A stretch of 64,000 nt of DNA from Dyella telluris (GTDB lineage: Bacteria > Pseudomonadota > Gammaproteobacteria > Xanthomonadales > Rhodanobacteraceae), in the NCBI RefSeq assembly GCF_014297575.1, contig NZ_CP060412.1, positions 2,294,001 through 2,358,000 of the forward strand, written 5' to 3'. Positions 42,917 to 52,445 of the stretch are shown piece by piece. The notes under the pieces were generated by a model. That model did not search any database. It was not told where the DNA came from and saw nothing but the letters and a program-made list of their open reading frames with translations. The position numbers and the translations under genes were made by a program. Each line of letters opens with the position of its first letter. The stretch's first letter is position 1.

Positions 42917-43945
42917 TCAGCCGGGCTTGCCGGGATCCCAGTCGGCCGGTGCATCCACCGGCATGTTGAAATCGTGCAGGGCGGTCAGCACCAGGCTCAT
43001 CTGGTTGCCGCCGGAGCGGGCCAGTTTCAGCAGGTGCTGGGCAATGGCGGTATCGCTCTTGGCGCGCAGCGAGAGCTGGGAGAAGCCCTGTACCTGCCAC
43101 ACCAGGTTGCGGCGCAGGCGCTTGGCGTCTTCCTGCTGGGAGGTGTCGTCATTGAGCACCTCGCGCAGGTGCAGGCCCAGCGAGCGCGACAGCGGGCTGG
43201 AGCCCCACTCGAGCAGCTTGCCCAGCTTCAGGCAGTCGTCCTTCACGGTGGGCTTGTCGGCGTTGTCCTCGCACAGGCGCGAGGTGGCCTGCAGCGCGGG
43301 CTGCGGTTGGCCTTCGGCAAGACCAAACACCAGGGTCAGCTGCACGTCCGCGCCGTTCATCGCCGAGAGCGGGCCCACCACATTGGTCGGCGGCGGCAGC
43401 AGGGTCACCGCGCCGGACAACGCCTTGAGGGTCGCGCCGGTGTAGTCGTCGTAGATCTTGGCCGAGGCCGCCTTGGCCAGGTCCTGCCGGGCGTCGTCGT
43501 TTTTGCCGTCACGCAGGTCGGTGCCCAGCTTGAGCATCCACACGGCGGCGTTGTCGGGGGCCTGTTCCAGCAGCTTGGCGAGTGCGTCGGCATTGGGGCA
43601 ATCGGACCCCTTGCTGTCGCAATCGCTCAGGCGTGCCCAGCTGATCTCCGGCCCGGCGCCCGGTGCGGCGGCAGCCCGGTCGATCAGGCTGTGGTAGCTG
43701 TTGAAGTCTGGCTGGTCCTGCAGCGGCCGGGCCAGCAGGGCGGCGCCCATCAGCGGGATCGGATCGGCCTGCGGAGCGGACACACTGATGAGGTCCTTCT
43801 GGTATTGCAGCAGCGCCTGATGGTAGGCGGCCTGCTGCGCATCCGGGGCTTTGGCGGGTGCCTTGGCGGGCGTTTTTGCCGCCAGTGCGGAACCCGACGC
43901 TGCGGCCAGCAGCAGGGCAAGAGGGAGGAGGCGCCGTCCGAGCAT
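42917..43945 (-). CDS. Secreted hypothetical protein with helical repeats
   Basis: I chose the ATG at 43945 because it gives a clear signal peptide (LLPLALLLAAASGSALA) in front of a Lys/Ala/Pro-rich linker. The mature ~320 residues are mostly helical and carry tetratricopeptide-like pairs of helices (for example LAKLLEQAPDNAAVWMLKLG), with scattered Cys that could form disulphides (SDCDSKGSDC). I do not know the family. Location should be the periplasm. It may be part of the minus-strand cluster that continues with the ParA-like gene, although a 107-base gap separates them. Confidence 0.7.
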   Translation of the reverse strand: MLGRRLLPLALLLAAASGSALAAKTPAKAPAKAPDAQQAAYHQALLQYQKDLISVSAPQADPIPLMGAALLARPLQDQPDFNSYHSLIDRAAAAPGAGPEISWARLSDCDSKGSDCPNADALAKLLEQAPDNAAVWMLKLGTDLRDGKNDDARQDLAKAASAKIYDDYTGATLKALSGAVTLLPPPTNVVGPLSAMNGADVQLTLVFGLAEGQPQPALQATSRLCEDNADKPTVKDDCLKLGKLLEWGSSPLSRSLGLHLREVLNDDTSQQEDAKRLRRNLVWQVQGFSQLSLRAKSDTAIAQHLLKLARSGGNQMSLVLTALHDFNMPVDAPADWDPGKPG

Positions 43946-44111
43946 CAATGAGTCCTTACACAAAGCCAACAATCAGGATAGCGCCCAAGGATTAAGCTCG
44001 CCTGATCCGCTGGACGCCAGGGACGTGAGAACGCGTCCTGCCTTGCTAGCATGGCCGCTTCGCGACGCCCCGGGGTGACAGGTCATCCTGCGCAACACAG
44101 GAGAAGAACAC

Positions 44112-44312
44112 GTGAATGATATTTCCCAACTGGCCGATGGCCGCGCCGCGCCTTGGTTCGTGGGCTGGGGCACGCTGGCGCTGATCAATGCCGGCCTGGC
44201 CCAGGGCAAGAATCGCAGCGGCCTGCTGTGGTTCCTGCTCTCGCTGGTGCTGGGCCCCATCGCCACCCTGATTCTGGTGTTCCTGCCCAAGGCGCGTCAG
44301 ACCTTGTTCTGA
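44112..44312 (+). CDS. Small two-helix membrane protein
   Basis: The 66-aa product starts at a GTG behind AGGAG. Two hydrophobic helices (WFVGWGTLALINAGL near 15-29 and LLWFLLSLVLGPIATLIL near 38-55) are joined by a short basic turn (AQGKNRSG), and a basic tail follows. It should be an inner-membrane protein. No family is recognised, although similar short two-helix proteins are common in Xanthomonadales. It is divergent from the secreted protein gene on its left and is followed by a REP-like pair and a terminator. Confidence 0.7.
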   Translation: MNDISQLADGRAAPWFVGWGTLALINAGLAQGKNRSGLLWFLLSLVLGPIATLILVFLPKARQTLF

Positions 44313-44330
44313 GGGCGTGGCGGCCTTTAT

Positions 44331-44444
44331 GCAGGAGCGCACGTGTGCGCGACCGCTGCCCGAGGGCTTTTGCCGCCGTGGATAGCTGGAAATCGGCCGT
44401 TCGCCGGGTTTCGTTCCATCGGCCTGTCGCGCACAAGTGCGCTC
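44331..44444. repeat. REP-like inverted pair
   Basis: GGAGCGCACGTGTGCGCGAC (44334-44353) is matched in inverted orientation by GTCGCGCACAAGTGCGCTC (44426-44444). It is a diverged version of the pair at 33346-33414, with a longer spacer. Confidence 0.6.
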
Positions 44445-44475
44445 TTTCAGGCCAGGCAGGTGCGGGGCCAGACAC

Positions 44476-44510
44476 AAAAAAGCCCGGCGTGTTCCCACGC
44501 CGGGCTTTTT
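44476..44510. terminator. Bidirectional terminator
   Basis: AAAAA-AGCCCGGCGT-GTTCCC-ACGCCGGGCT-TTTT: a 10-bp stem with A and T tracts on the two sides. It ends both the plus-strand small membrane gene and the minus-strand speE. Confidence 0.9.
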
Positions 44511-44526
44511 GCTGAAACTGGGGGGC

Positions 44527-45381
44527 TTACTCGCCCAGCGCTTCGCGCATGAATTCCGGCTGGGCCAGCGCCGCCTTGTGGATATCGGCGTTGTAGTAGC
44601 GGGTCGGGAAGTTCTTGCTCAGCGCGCCGCGCTCGCGGAAGCCGGCCAGGTCGCCGCCCTTGCGGACCATGGTGCAGCTCCACCAGCCGGTGGGGTAGCA
44701 CGGCTGCGGGAACGGCAGGGTCTTCACCGCGCTGAAGCCGGCGGTGCGCATGGCCGAACGCATGGACTTGATCAGCTCAATGTGGGCAATCGGCGATTCC
44801 GACTGCTGCACCAGGATGCCGCCGTGGCGCAGGGCCTTGTAGCAGCTGGCGTAGAAGGCGGCGTTGAACAGGCCTTCGGCCGGGCCGACCGGGTCGGTCG
44901 AGTCCACGATGATCAGGTCCAGCGATTCCGGCTCGGCCTCGGCCATGTACTTGATGCCGTCGATGAACAGCAGCTCGGCGCGCGGATCGTTGTTGGAATC
45001 GCACAATTCCGGGAAGTACTGCTCGGCCAGGCGGGTGACGCGCTCGTCGATCTCCACCTGCACCGCGTGCTCCACTTCCTCGTGCTTGAGCACTTCACGC
45101 AGGGTGCCGCAGTCGCCGCCGCCGATGATCACCACGCGCTTGGCGCGCGCATGGGTGAACAGGGCCGGGTGGGTCATCATTTCGTGGTAGAGGAAGTTAT
45201 CGCGGCTGGTCAGCATCACGCAGCCGTCGATCACCATCAGGTTGCCCCAGTCGGTGGTCTGGTAGATCTCGATGGTCTGGAACGGGGTTTTCTCGGCGTG
45301 CAGCAGCTTCTCCACGCGGTAACCAATGGAGGAGCCGGAGGCCTGGTGGGCTTCGGTGAACCAGCTGGGATGCTGCGACAT
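44527..45381 (-). CDS. speE: Spermidine synthase
   Basis: The start is the ATG at 45381 (MSQHPSWFTEAHQ); the longer frame upstream is not needed. The 284-aa protein has all SpeE marks: YQTTDWGNLMVIDG near 40-53, HEMMTHPALFTH, the SAM/dcSAM-binding GGGDCGTLREVLKH near 87-100, VEIDERV, and the catalytic DSTDPVGPAEGLF near 156-168. It transfers an aminopropyl group from decarboxylated SAM to putrescine. It is divergent from speA across 269 bases, so the two polyamine genes can share a control region. Confidence 0.95.
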   Translation of the reverse strand: MSQHPSWFTEAHQASGSSIGYRVEKLLHAEKTPFQTIEIYQTTDWGNLMVIDGCVMLTSRDNFLYHEMMTHPALFTHARAKRVVIIGGGDCGTLREVLKHEEVEHAVQVEIDERVTRLAEQYFPELCDSNNDPRAELLFIDGIKYMAEAEPESLDLIIVDSTDPVGPAEGLFNAAFYASCYKALRHGGILVQQSESPIAHIELIKSMRSAMRTAGFSAVKTLPFPQPCYPTGWWSCTMVRKGGDLAGFRERGALSKNFPTRYYNADIHKAALAQPEFMREALGE

Positions 45382-45650
45382 GGGGATGTTCCTGACGATC
45401 GATGGGTTCAAAGAACGGGAATTGTAGCCGAACGGGGTCCCCGGGGCGGCCCCGCGGATCGGCACATTGTCACAAGAGGCCGTTACAATAGCCGTCCGAA
45501 CCGCCGCCTCTGGCCCATCCGCGGTTCCCAGGTCAGTCCGGCCCCGCGGCGTGCAAGGCTTCCGGCCGGCTGACTTTGCCTCGTCAAGGCTCCGCCGCTG
45601 CGACGACATGTTCAGGGTGTAACACGCCCGCAGTACCCAAGGAGCCCTCC

Positions 45651-47540
45651 ATGTCGAAGCACTGGAACGTCGACGCTGCCCGTCATACCTACGCCGTCCC
45701 GCACTGGGGCGACGGCTACGTCGATGTGAACGACGCCGGCCATATCGTGATGCGCCCCCACGGCGCCAAAGGCCCGGCCCTGTCGCTGCCGGCCATCGTG
45801 GACCGCGCCCGCGCCGACGGCCTGCGTCTGCCGCTGCTGGTCCGTTTCCCGGACATCCTGGCCGACCGCCTCAAGCGCCTGCAGGACGCCTTTGCCAAGG
45901 CCATCGGCGAATGGAGCTACGAAGGCGGCTATACGGCGGTCTACCCGATCAAGGTGAACCAGCAACGCGGCGTGGCCGGCGAGCTGGTGGCCGCCGGCGA
46001 GCACGGCTTCGGCCTGGAAGCCGGCTCCAAGCCCGAACTGATGGCCGTGCTGGCCATGGCCCGCCCCGGCAGCATCGTGATCTGCAACGGCTACAAGGAT
46101 CGCGAGTACATCCGCCTCGCGCTGATCGGCCTCAAGCTGGGCCTGCGCGTGCACATCGTGATCGAGAAGCTCTCCGAGCTTGACCACGTCTTCACCGAAG
46201 CCAAGGCGCTCAACGTCGAGCCGCTGCTTGGCGTGCGCGTGCGCCTGGCATCCATCGGCGCGGGCAAGTGGCAGAACACCGGCGGCGACAAGGGCAAGTT
46301 CGGCCTCTCGCCCAGCCAGGTGCTTACCCTGGTGGAACGCCTGGAAAAGGCTGGCCTCAAGCACACGCTCAAGCTGCAGCACTTCCACATGGGCTCGCAG
46401 ATTTCCAACGTGCGCGACATCGCCAACGGCATGCGCGAAGCCACGCGCTACTTCGTGGAACTCAAGCGCATGGGTGTGCCGCTGGACATCGTCGACGTCG
46501 GCGGTGGCCTGGGCGTGGACTACGAAGGCTCGCGTTCGCGCAGCCATAACTCGATCAACTACTCCATCGAGCAGTACGCCGCCACCATCGTGCAGTCGCT
46601 GGCCGAAGCCGTGGCCGAGGCGAACCTGCCCGCGCCGCACATCATCACCGAAGCCGGCCGCGCCATGACCGCCCACCACGCCGTGATGGTGGTGAACGTG
46701 ACGGAAGTGGAAGAAGTGCCCGAGGGCAATATCCCGTCCGCGCACGAGCACGAGCCCGCCGTGCTGCGCCGCCTGCGCGAGACGTGGGCAGAGCTCGACG
46801 CGCGCCCGGCGCTGGAGCTGTTCCACGAAGCGCAGCATCACCTTGCCGAAGGCCAGGCGCTGTACGCATTGGGCCAGCTGAGCCTGGAAGACCGCGCGCG
46901 GCTGGACGACATGTACTACGCCATCGCCAACGCGGTGCGCATGCGCCTGCTGCCGGCCGAGCGCTCGCATCGCCAGGCCATGGACGAGCTGGACGAGAAG
47001 CTGGTCGACAAGTACTTCGTCAACTTCTCCGTGTTTGAATCCGTGCCGGATATCTGGGCTATCGACCAGATCTTCCCGATTGCGCCGATTGCACGCCTCA
47101 ACGAGGAGCCGACGCGCCGCGGCGTTATCGTGGACCTCACCTGCGATTCCGACGGCCGCATCGACGACTACGTGGATGCTGAAGGCGTGGACGTGAGCCT
47201 GCCGCTGCATGCCCTGAAAGAAGACGAGAGCTACCGCCTCGGCATCTTCATGGTGGGCGCATACCAGGAGACGTTGGGCGACATCCACAACCTGTTCGGC
47301 GACACCGACGCGGTGAATGTGCGTGTGCAGGGCGATTCGTATGTTTTCGCGCACAAGCGCCGCGGCGACACCACCGACCTGATGCTCGACTATGTGGGCT
47401 ACGACCTCGACGCCCTGCGCCGCAGCTACCGCGAGCGCATCGCGGCGGCCGGCGTGGAAGGCGAAGCGGCGGAGCAGCTGTTCGTCACGTTGAATGATGG
47501 GTTGACGGGCTATACCTATCTTTCGGAAGGCGCGCACTGA
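45651..47540 (+). CDS. speA: Biosynthetic arginine decarboxylase
   Basis: The 629-aa PLP enzyme begins at the ATG at 45651, behind AAGGAG. Lys101 in VYPIKVNQQRG binds PLP, HFHMGSQISN and DVGGGLGVDYEGS follow, and Cys498 in VDLTCDSDG is the catalytic cysteine. It converts arginine to agmatine, the first step to putrescine, which SpeE, encoded divergently, turns into spermidine. Length and order fit SpeA of the fold III family. The gene for agmatine-to-putrescine conversion is not in this window. Confidence 0.95.
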   Translation: MSKHWNVDAARHTYAVPHWGDGYVDVNDAGHIVMRPHGAKGPALSLPAIVDRARADGLRLPLLVRFPDILADRLKRLQDAFAKAIGEWSYEGGYTAVYPIKVNQQRGVAGELVAAGEHGFGLEAGSKPELMAVLAMARPGSIVICNGYKDREYIRLALIGLKLGLRVHIVIEKLSELDHVFTEAKALNVEPLLGVRVRLASIGAGKWQNTGGDKGKFGLSPSQVLTLVERLEKAGLKHTLKLQHFHMGSQISNVRDIANGMREATRYFVELKRMGVPLDIVDVGGGLGVDYEGSRSRSHNSINYSIEQYAATIVQSLAEAVAEANLPAPHIITEAGRAMTAHHAVMVVNVTEVEEVPEGNIPSAHEHEPAVLRRLRETWAELDARPALELFHEAQHHLAEGQALYALGQLSLEDRARLDDMYYAIANAVRMRLLPAERSHRQAMDELDEKLVDKYFVNFSVFESVPDIWAIDQIFPIAPIARLNEEPTRRGVIVDLTCDSDGRIDDYVDAEGVDVSLPLHALKEDESYRLGIFMVGAYQETLGDIHNLFGDTDAVNVRVQGDSYVFAHKRRGDTTDLMLDYVGYDLDALRRSYRERIAAAGVEGEAAEQLFVTLNDGLTGYTYLSEGAH

Positions 47541-47567
47541 GCCACACGCCAACGGTGCCTTTCCTAC

Positions 47568-47595
47568 CGTCATCCCTGCGAAAGCAGGAATGACG
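47568..47595. repeat. Palindromic dispersed repeat after speA
   Basis: CGTCAT-CCCTGC-GAAA-GCAGG-AATGACG is an imperfect palindrome of a kind widely dispersed in proteobacterial genomes. It may help terminate speA transcription. The rest of 47541-47747 holds only the ribosome site for the next gene. Confidence 0.6.
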
Positions 47596-47747
47596 ATGTA
47601 GGAGAGGCCGTGCTCGAGTTGTCCATTCGTCGCATGGATGCGCGCCCACGAGCTGTGCCAGCCTGTGCCTTCCCCAGCGGGCAGGTGGTGCAGCCCACAA
47701 CCTGATTCCGTTTCTGCTTTCCCCGTTCCCCATCGACAGGAGTGGTT

Positions 47748-48533
47748 ATGGCAAGTCTCGACGGCAAGGTGGCACTCATCACTGGCGCAGCCAGCGGCCT
47801 GGGCAAGGCAATCGCCGAGCTTTATGCGAAGAACGGCGCGGCAGTCGCCATCGCCGACATCAACCAGCAGGCCGCCGACGCGGCCGCGGCCGAGATCAAT
47901 GCGGCAGGCGGCAAGGCCATCGGCATCGCCATGGACGTGACGGATGAAAACGCCGTCAACGCGGGCACTGACAAGGTGGTCGCCCAGTTTGGCCACCTGG
48001 ACATCCTGATCTCCAACGCCGGCATCCAGATCATTAACCCGATCGACCAGTTCTCGTATGCGGACTGGAAGAAGATGCTGGCCATCCATCTCGACGGTGG
48101 CTTCCTCACCACCCGCGCCGCGCTCAAGCACATGTACAAGGATGATCGCGGCGGCATCGTCATCTACATGGGTTCGGTGCATTCGCACGAGGCGTCCAAA
48201 CTCAAGTCGGCTTATGTCGCCGCCAAGCACGGCCTGCTGGGCCTGGCGCGCACGCTGGCGAAGGAAGGTGCGGCCCACAACGTGCGCTCGCACGTGATCT
48301 GCCCGGGCTTCGTGCGCACGCCGCTGGTGGAAAAGCAGATTCCCGAGCAGGCCAAGGAGCTGGGCATCAGCGAGGCCGAGGTGATCAAGAACGTGATGCT
48401 GAAGGACACGGTGGATGGTGTATTCACCACGGTCGACGACATCGCGCAGACCGCGCTGTATCTCGCCGGCTTCCCGTCGGCGGCGCTTACCGGCCAGTCG
48501 ATCGTGGTCAGCCACGGCTGGTACATGCAGTAA
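47748..48533 (+). CDS. 3-hydroxybutyrate dehydrogenase
   Basis: The 261-aa SDR starts at the ATG at 47748 behind ACAGGAG. It has the NAD site [10 protein letters not shown] (residues 13-22), NAG at 90-92 and Ser..Tyr-x-x-x-Lys (SAYVAAKHG). The segment [20 protein letters not shown] is diagnostic for D-3-hydroxybutyrate dehydrogenases, which interconvert 3-hydroxybutyrate and acetoacetate in PHB or ketone use. It is followed 12 bases later by a patatin-like gene, a pairing consistent with PHB or lipid turnover, and the two are likely co-transcribed. Confidence 0.9.
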   Translation: MASLDGKVALITGAASGLGKAIAELYAKNGAAVAIADINQQAADAAAAEINAAGGKAIGIAMDVTDENAVNAGTDKVVAQFGHLDILISNAGIQIINPIDQFSYADWKKMLAIHLDGGFLTTRAALKHMYKDDRGGIVIYMGSVHSHEASKLKSAYVAAKHGLLGLARTLAKEGAAHNVRSHVICPGFVRTPLVEKQIPEQAKELGISEAEVIKNVMLKDTVDGVFTTVDDIAQTALYLAGFPSAALTGQSIVVSHGWYMQ

Positions 48534-48545
48534 GGGCGGCCTGTG

Positions 48546-49724
48546 ATGGATGCTGCCAAACAGATGCCGTCCGCCGAGGAACTGGCCAGGGCGGTAAAGC
48601 GTGACTACAAAACCGTCGCCCTGGTCCTCCAGGGCGGTGGTGCGCTGGGTGCGTACCAGGCCGGCGTGTTCGAGGCGCTGAACAACGCCGGTATCCACCC
48701 GCACTGGATCGCCGGCATTTCCATCGGTGCGCTCAACGCCGCCGTCATCGCCGGCAACCCGCCCAAACACCGCGTGGAACGCCTGCGCGAATTCTGGCAG
48801 ACCATCACGCGGGAACCGCTGTTTCCCGTGTGGCCCACCCCGCCGCTCGATCCGGGGGCGTGGGAGCTGCCGTGGCAGAACGGCCTCAGCGGGTGGGCCG
48901 CGTGGCGTGCTCTGGTCGAAGGCCAGCCCGGCTTCTTCACGCCGCGGCCGTTTCCGCTGTGGCCATGGCGTGCATCGCCGACATCCGCCAGCTGGTACGA
49001 CACCTCGCCGCTGAAGACCACGCTGGAACGCCTGGTCGATTTTGACCGCATCAACCACAAGACCGCGATGCGCGTGTCCGTGGGTGCGGTGAACATCCGC
49101 ACCGGCAATTTCGCCTACTTCGACAACACCGAGGGCGAGCTGCGGGTGGAGCACTTCATGGCATCGGGTGCGTTGCCGCCGGGATTCCCGGCGGTCGAGA
49201 TCGACGGCGAGTTCTACTGGGATGGCGGCATGGTTTCCAACACGCCGCTGTACCAGGTGCTCACCGATGCGTCATGCCGCGATTCGCTGATCTTCCAGGT
49301 GGACCTGTGGAGCGCCCGTGGCGAGGTGCCGCGCGACCTGGCGGAGGTGACGTCGCGCGCCAAGGACATCCAGTACTCCAGCCGCACGCGCCTGATTACC
49401 GAATACATGGCGCAACGCCAGCGCCGGCAGCGCATACTCCACGACCTGATGGCGCTGGTGCCGGAAGACCAGCGCAAGCAGCGCGCGTATCGGCAGGCCG
49501 AAGTGTTTGCCAACAGCGCACTGGTGAACCTCTTCCACCTGATTTACCGCAACAAGCCGTACGAAGGGCACTACAAGGACTACGAGTTCAGCGTCGACAG
49601 CATGCGCCAGCACTGGAGCAGCGGCATGGAGGACATGCTGTGCACGCTTCGGGAACCGCAGTGGTTTGCCAAGCCGACGCCGGAACACCCCTTCGTGACG
49701 CACGACGTCCATTGTGAAGATTGA
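48546..49724 (+). CDS. Patatin-like phospholipase (DUF3734 type)
   Basis: The 392-aa protein has the patatin catalytic pair: an oxyanion loop QGGGALGAYQAG, nucleophile Ser59 in GISIGA, and Asp226 in WDGGMVSNTP. The C-terminal third (from about 290) has the extra region seen in patatins next to 3-hydroxybutyrate dehydrogenases. It should hydrolyse phospholipid or PHB-related esters, probably in the cytoplasm. It starts 12 bases after the dehydrogenase gene and is followed 16 bases later by a 3-hydroxyacid dehydrogenase, so the three form one operon. Confidence 0.9.
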   Translation: MDAAKQMPSAEELARAVKRDYKTVALVLQGGGALGAYQAGVFEALNNAGIHPHWIAGISIGALNAAVIAGNPPKHRVERLREFWQTITREPLFPVWPTPPLDPGAWELPWQNGLSGWAAWRALVEGQPGFFTPRPFPLWPWRASPTSASWYDTSPLKTTLERLVDFDRINHKTAMRVSVGAVNIRTGNFAYFDNTEGELRVEHFMASGALPPGFPAVEIDGEFYWDGGMVSNTPLYQVLTDASCRDSLIFQVDLWSARGEVPRDLAEVTSRAKDIQYSSRTRLITEYMAQRQRRQRILHDLMALVPEDQRKQRAYRQAEVFANSALVNLFHLIYRNKPYEGHYKDYEFSVDSMRQHWSSGMEDMLCTLREPQWFAKPTPEHPFVTHDVHCED

Positions 49725-49740
49725 CCCTCCAGGAAACTCC

Positions 49741-50601
49741 ATGACCATCAAGGCAGCATTTATCGGACTCGGCGCCATGGGCACGCCCATGGCCGGCCAC
49801 CTCAAGACCCATGGCCTTCTCCACGCCGTTGCCAGCCGCACGCAGTCCAATGCGGATGCCGTGGCGAAGGAACTCGGCGTCGCTGCACCGTCGCTGGCGG
49901 ACATCGCATCGCAGTGCGACGTGATCGCGCTATGCGTCACCGCCGATGCCGACGTGCTCAGCACGGTCGATGCGCTGGCACCGCACCTGAAGAAGGGTGC
50001 CATCGTGGTCGATCACTCCACCGTTGCGCCCGATACCGCCAAGCAGGCGGCAGCGAAGCTGGCGACGGTCGGCGCGCAGTTCCTCGACGCGCCGGTGTCC
50101 GGCGGCGTGGAAGGTGCGAAGAACGGCAAGTTGTCGGTGATGGTCGGTGGTGACGCCGAGGTACTCGAACGCGCGCGCCCGCTGCTCGAAGCCTATGCGC
50201 TGCGCGTCACCCACCTGGGCGGCGTGGGCTCCGGCCAGGCCACCAAGGCGGTGAACCAGGTGCTGGTGGCCGGCATTGCGCAGGGCGTGTGCGAAGGCCT
50301 GGCTCTCGCCGAAGCACTGGGCCTGGACCCGGAACGCCTGCTGCCCACGCTGGGCGCGGGTGCGGCCGGCAACTGGTTCCTCGAAAAGCGCGGCGCCACC
50401 ATGCTGCGCAACGAGTTCAGCGTCGGCTTCAAACTCGGCCTGCTGCACAAGGACCTAGGCATCGTGCGCCGCATCGCCGAAAGCGCCGGCACCAACCGCA
50501 GCGTGATCGAGCGTTCGCTCGCCGACTATGCAGAGCTGATGAGCCAGGGCTACGGCGACGACGATATCTCGGGCCTGATCCGGCTGAAGCGGAAGGGCTG
50601 A
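49741..50601 (+). CDS. 3-hydroxyisobutyrate dehydrogenase-like enzyme
   Basis: The 286-aa protein starts at the ATG at 49741 behind CAGGA. The Rossmann motif GLGAMGTPMAGHL lies at residues 9-21, then DHSTVAPDTAK and the substrate segment DAPVSGGVEGAKNG near 118-131, and the catalytic Lys in GQATKAVNQ near 168. This matches beta-hydroxyacid dehydrogenases (3-hydroxyisobutyrate, tartronate semialdehyde). The exact substrate is uncertain. It is the last gene of the operon with 3-hydroxybutyrate dehydrogenase and the patatin-like protein. Confidence 0.85.
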   Translation: MTIKAAFIGLGAMGTPMAGHLKTHGLLHAVASRTQSNADAVAKELGVAAPSLADIASQCDVIALCVTADADVLSTVDALAPHLKKGAIVVDHSTVAPDTAKQAAAKLATVGAQFLDAPVSGGVEGAKNGKLSVMVGGDAEVLERARPLLEAYALRVTHLGGVGSGQATKAVNQVLVAGIAQGVCEGLALAEALGLDPERLLPTLGAGAAGNWFLEKRGATMLRNEFSVGFKLGLLHKDLGIVRRIAESAGTNRSVIERSLADYAELMSQGYGDDDISGLIRLKRKG

Positions 50602-50617
50602 CCGGAGCGTTGCGATG

Positions 50618-50649
50618 CATGCATGGCAACGCGTGTTGCGCCATGCATG
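50618..50649. repeat. Hairpin after the hydroxyacid operon
   Basis: CATGCATGGC (50618-50627) pairs with GCCATGCATG (50640-50649) around a short loop that can extend with CAAC/GTTG. It lacks a T tract, so it is a stabilising or partial terminator structure. Confidence 0.5.
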
Positions 50650-50873
50650 TGGGTAAAGGATGCGGCAAACGAAGGATAGGAGGCCAATGAAGGGAAAGTC
50701 GATCTGCGACCCATTGAACCAGTCCGCCGAATGTAACGCTGGCCTTCAGTCACCGCCGGGGCTAGATGCAGACCAGGCGGCGATGAAGTGTTCAAGCAGG
50801 CGATGATGTCTTGCCTCCGAAAGTCATCCGGCAGGTGAAATGAGTTGTCGCCGCCATTGAAGTGGAAAAGAAG

Positions 50874-50897
50874 AGCCGCGCATTGCGCGGCTTTTTT
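50874..50897 (+). terminator. Rho-independent terminator
   Basis: AGCCGCGC-ATT-GCGCGGCT followed by TTTTT. It ends plus-strand transcription before the MFS gene. The rest of 50650-51118 has no convincing gene; its GC is lower than that of the flanking core. Confidence 0.85.
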
Positions 50898-51118
50898 GTT
50901 TCCGAACAGGTTGATTGATCATGTTGGGCTGATTCCTATAGCTCGTGAGAAAACACCGGCACGTATTTTCGCTGAGGCTGACTGGGACATCGGCTGCAAT
51001 CCAATCAACATCTCGCTGATCCTTCGGTATCTTCGGAAACGCCGTATTCAGCGAACGACATGGCCGTCGGTAGATGGCGAGCTATGGCTCCTGTCTGATG
51101 CAGGACGTAGGAGAGACT

Positions 51119-52324
51119 TTGAACTTTCAGCGAATGGAAGCGGCGTCCGCCTTCTATCTGTTTCTTGGTACGACGTTCACAGCGGCGGGATATGGGGCGA
51201 CATTCCTTTTCTCGCTCTATTTTCGTCTGCATGGCGCCGGCGACCTGGATACGAGCCACGCGCTTCTCGCCGCATTGCTGGGGACCTTCGTTGGCGTTCC
51301 TGTCGTGGGATGGTGGTCTGGAAGAATTGATGCACCGCGATTGGTGGCGGCCGCCGCTTTCATTATGGCGAGCGGTTACGCCATATTTTCGGTCACTCCG
51401 ATTGATATGTTTCCAAGTACTCGCTTCGGAGGCTTCCTTATCGGTTTGGGTTGGGGGATGTTCTATGTCGGGGCACCGATCGCCTTGTCCGAGCGCGTCC
51501 AGGACGTTGACCGTGGCGCGTGGTTCACAAAGTTCAGCGCCTTTCAGATGGCCGGGATCTGCGGTGGCCCTGCAGTTTTGGGAGCACTGGTTGATTCCGG
51601 GGTGGTTGATACGAATGTGGCGTTCGTTGGCGTGATCGTGGCGGTACTGATTGCGTCTGTGTTCTTTTGCCTGTTTTCGGCGCGCAATCCGATTCCCAGG
51701 GATCAGCCTAGGACAAGTCGCTGGGTCAGAGAAATTGCTTATCTCAGGACGAGCGAAGCGATCAGGCCGATTGTCATGTGCGGCCTTGGTGGATGTGTCT
51801 TCTCAGGAATCATGGCGTTTCAGGTCGCTATGACCAGCGGTACTGAAGCGAGACCTAGTCTGTTTTTTCTGATTTTTGCAGCGACGGCCATACTTGCGCG
51901 CATCACGCTGGTGGTGCCGCTGACGAGGGCACCTCAGGTGCCCATTGTCACGGCGTTGCTCGGCATCATGACTACCGGAGTGCTCTTCCTCTTTGGCGTT
52001 CCCTACTCCGCAGCCTTCCATGTACTGGCAGCCATCCTGACTGGCTTTGGGTATGGACTCGCCTATCCCGTGATACAGACCTGGGCGGTCAATAAGTCAG
52101 AGCCACGTCATCGTCACGCCGCGTTGTGTTGGTTTGTTTTGGCGTACTTCGTGGGGATCTTCGGGTTTCCAGTGATTGGCGGCTGGATTCTCAGCCGGTT
52201 CGGGCTAACTAGTCTGCTGCTTAGCATCGCGATCATTGCCGCTACTGAGTGTGCAGTTTCCGCGTCCGCGTTGGGGCCGGGCGCGGCATCTGACAAGCTC
52301 GCTGGACGACGAACCGAAGGCTGA
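51119..52324 (+). CDS. MFS transporter
   Basis: I favour a TTG start at 51119 with GGAG five bases before it; an ATG at 51074 (longer) or 51134 (shorter) is possible. About 401 aa with roughly twelve hydrophobic helices (for example FYLFLGTTFTAAGYGATFLFSLYF near the start), and a GRIDAPR loop after helix 2 that resembles the MFS GxxxDRxGRR motif. The substrate is unknown; drug or metabolite efflux is usual. Its GC and codon choice (many A/T third positions) differ from its neighbours, suggesting acquisition. It is monocistronic between two terminators. Confidence 0.82.
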   Translation: MNFQRMEAASAFYLFLGTTFTAAGYGATFLFSLYFRLHGAGDLDTSHALLAALLGTFVGVPVVGWWSGRIDAPRLVAAAAFIMASGYAIFSVTPIDMFPSTRFGGFLIGLGWGMFYVGAPIALSERVQDVDRGAWFTKFSAFQMAGICGGPAVLGALVDSGVVDTNVAFVGVIVAVLIASVFFCLFSARNPIPRDQPRTSRWVREIAYLRTSEAIRPIVMCGLGGCVFSGIMAFQVAMTSGTEARPSLFFLIFAATAILARITLVVPLTRAPQVPIVTALLGIMTTGVLFLFGVPYSAAFHVLAAILTGFGYGLAYPVIQTWAVNKSEPRHRHAALCWFVLAYFVGIFGFPVIGGWILSRFGLTSLLLSIAIIAATECAVSASALGPGAASDKLAGRRTEG

Positions 52325-52391
52325 AGTCCTTCCGTCCGCCGGCGCCCAGATTTGGTGAGACCACCAAGGGAATTTTGTGATGGGAGCAAAG

Positions 52392-52423
52392 AAAAAGGCC
52401 GTGTCTTTCGACACGGCCTTTTT
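52392..52423. terminator. Bidirectional terminator
   Basis: AAAAA-GGCCGTGT-CTTTCG-ACACGGCC-TTTTT: a perfect 8-bp stem with A and T tracts. It ends the MFS gene (plus) and the SPOR gene (minus). Confidence 0.9.
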
Positions 52424-52445
52424 CATGCAACGTTGGAAAGGCGCC

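Noticed and set aside
45612..49154. 1180-aa minus-strand frame
   Set aside because: It lies antisense to speA, the 3-hydroxybutyrate dehydrogenase and the patatin gene; its His/Ala/Gly/Val-rich composition is typical of a shadow frame in high-GC DNA.
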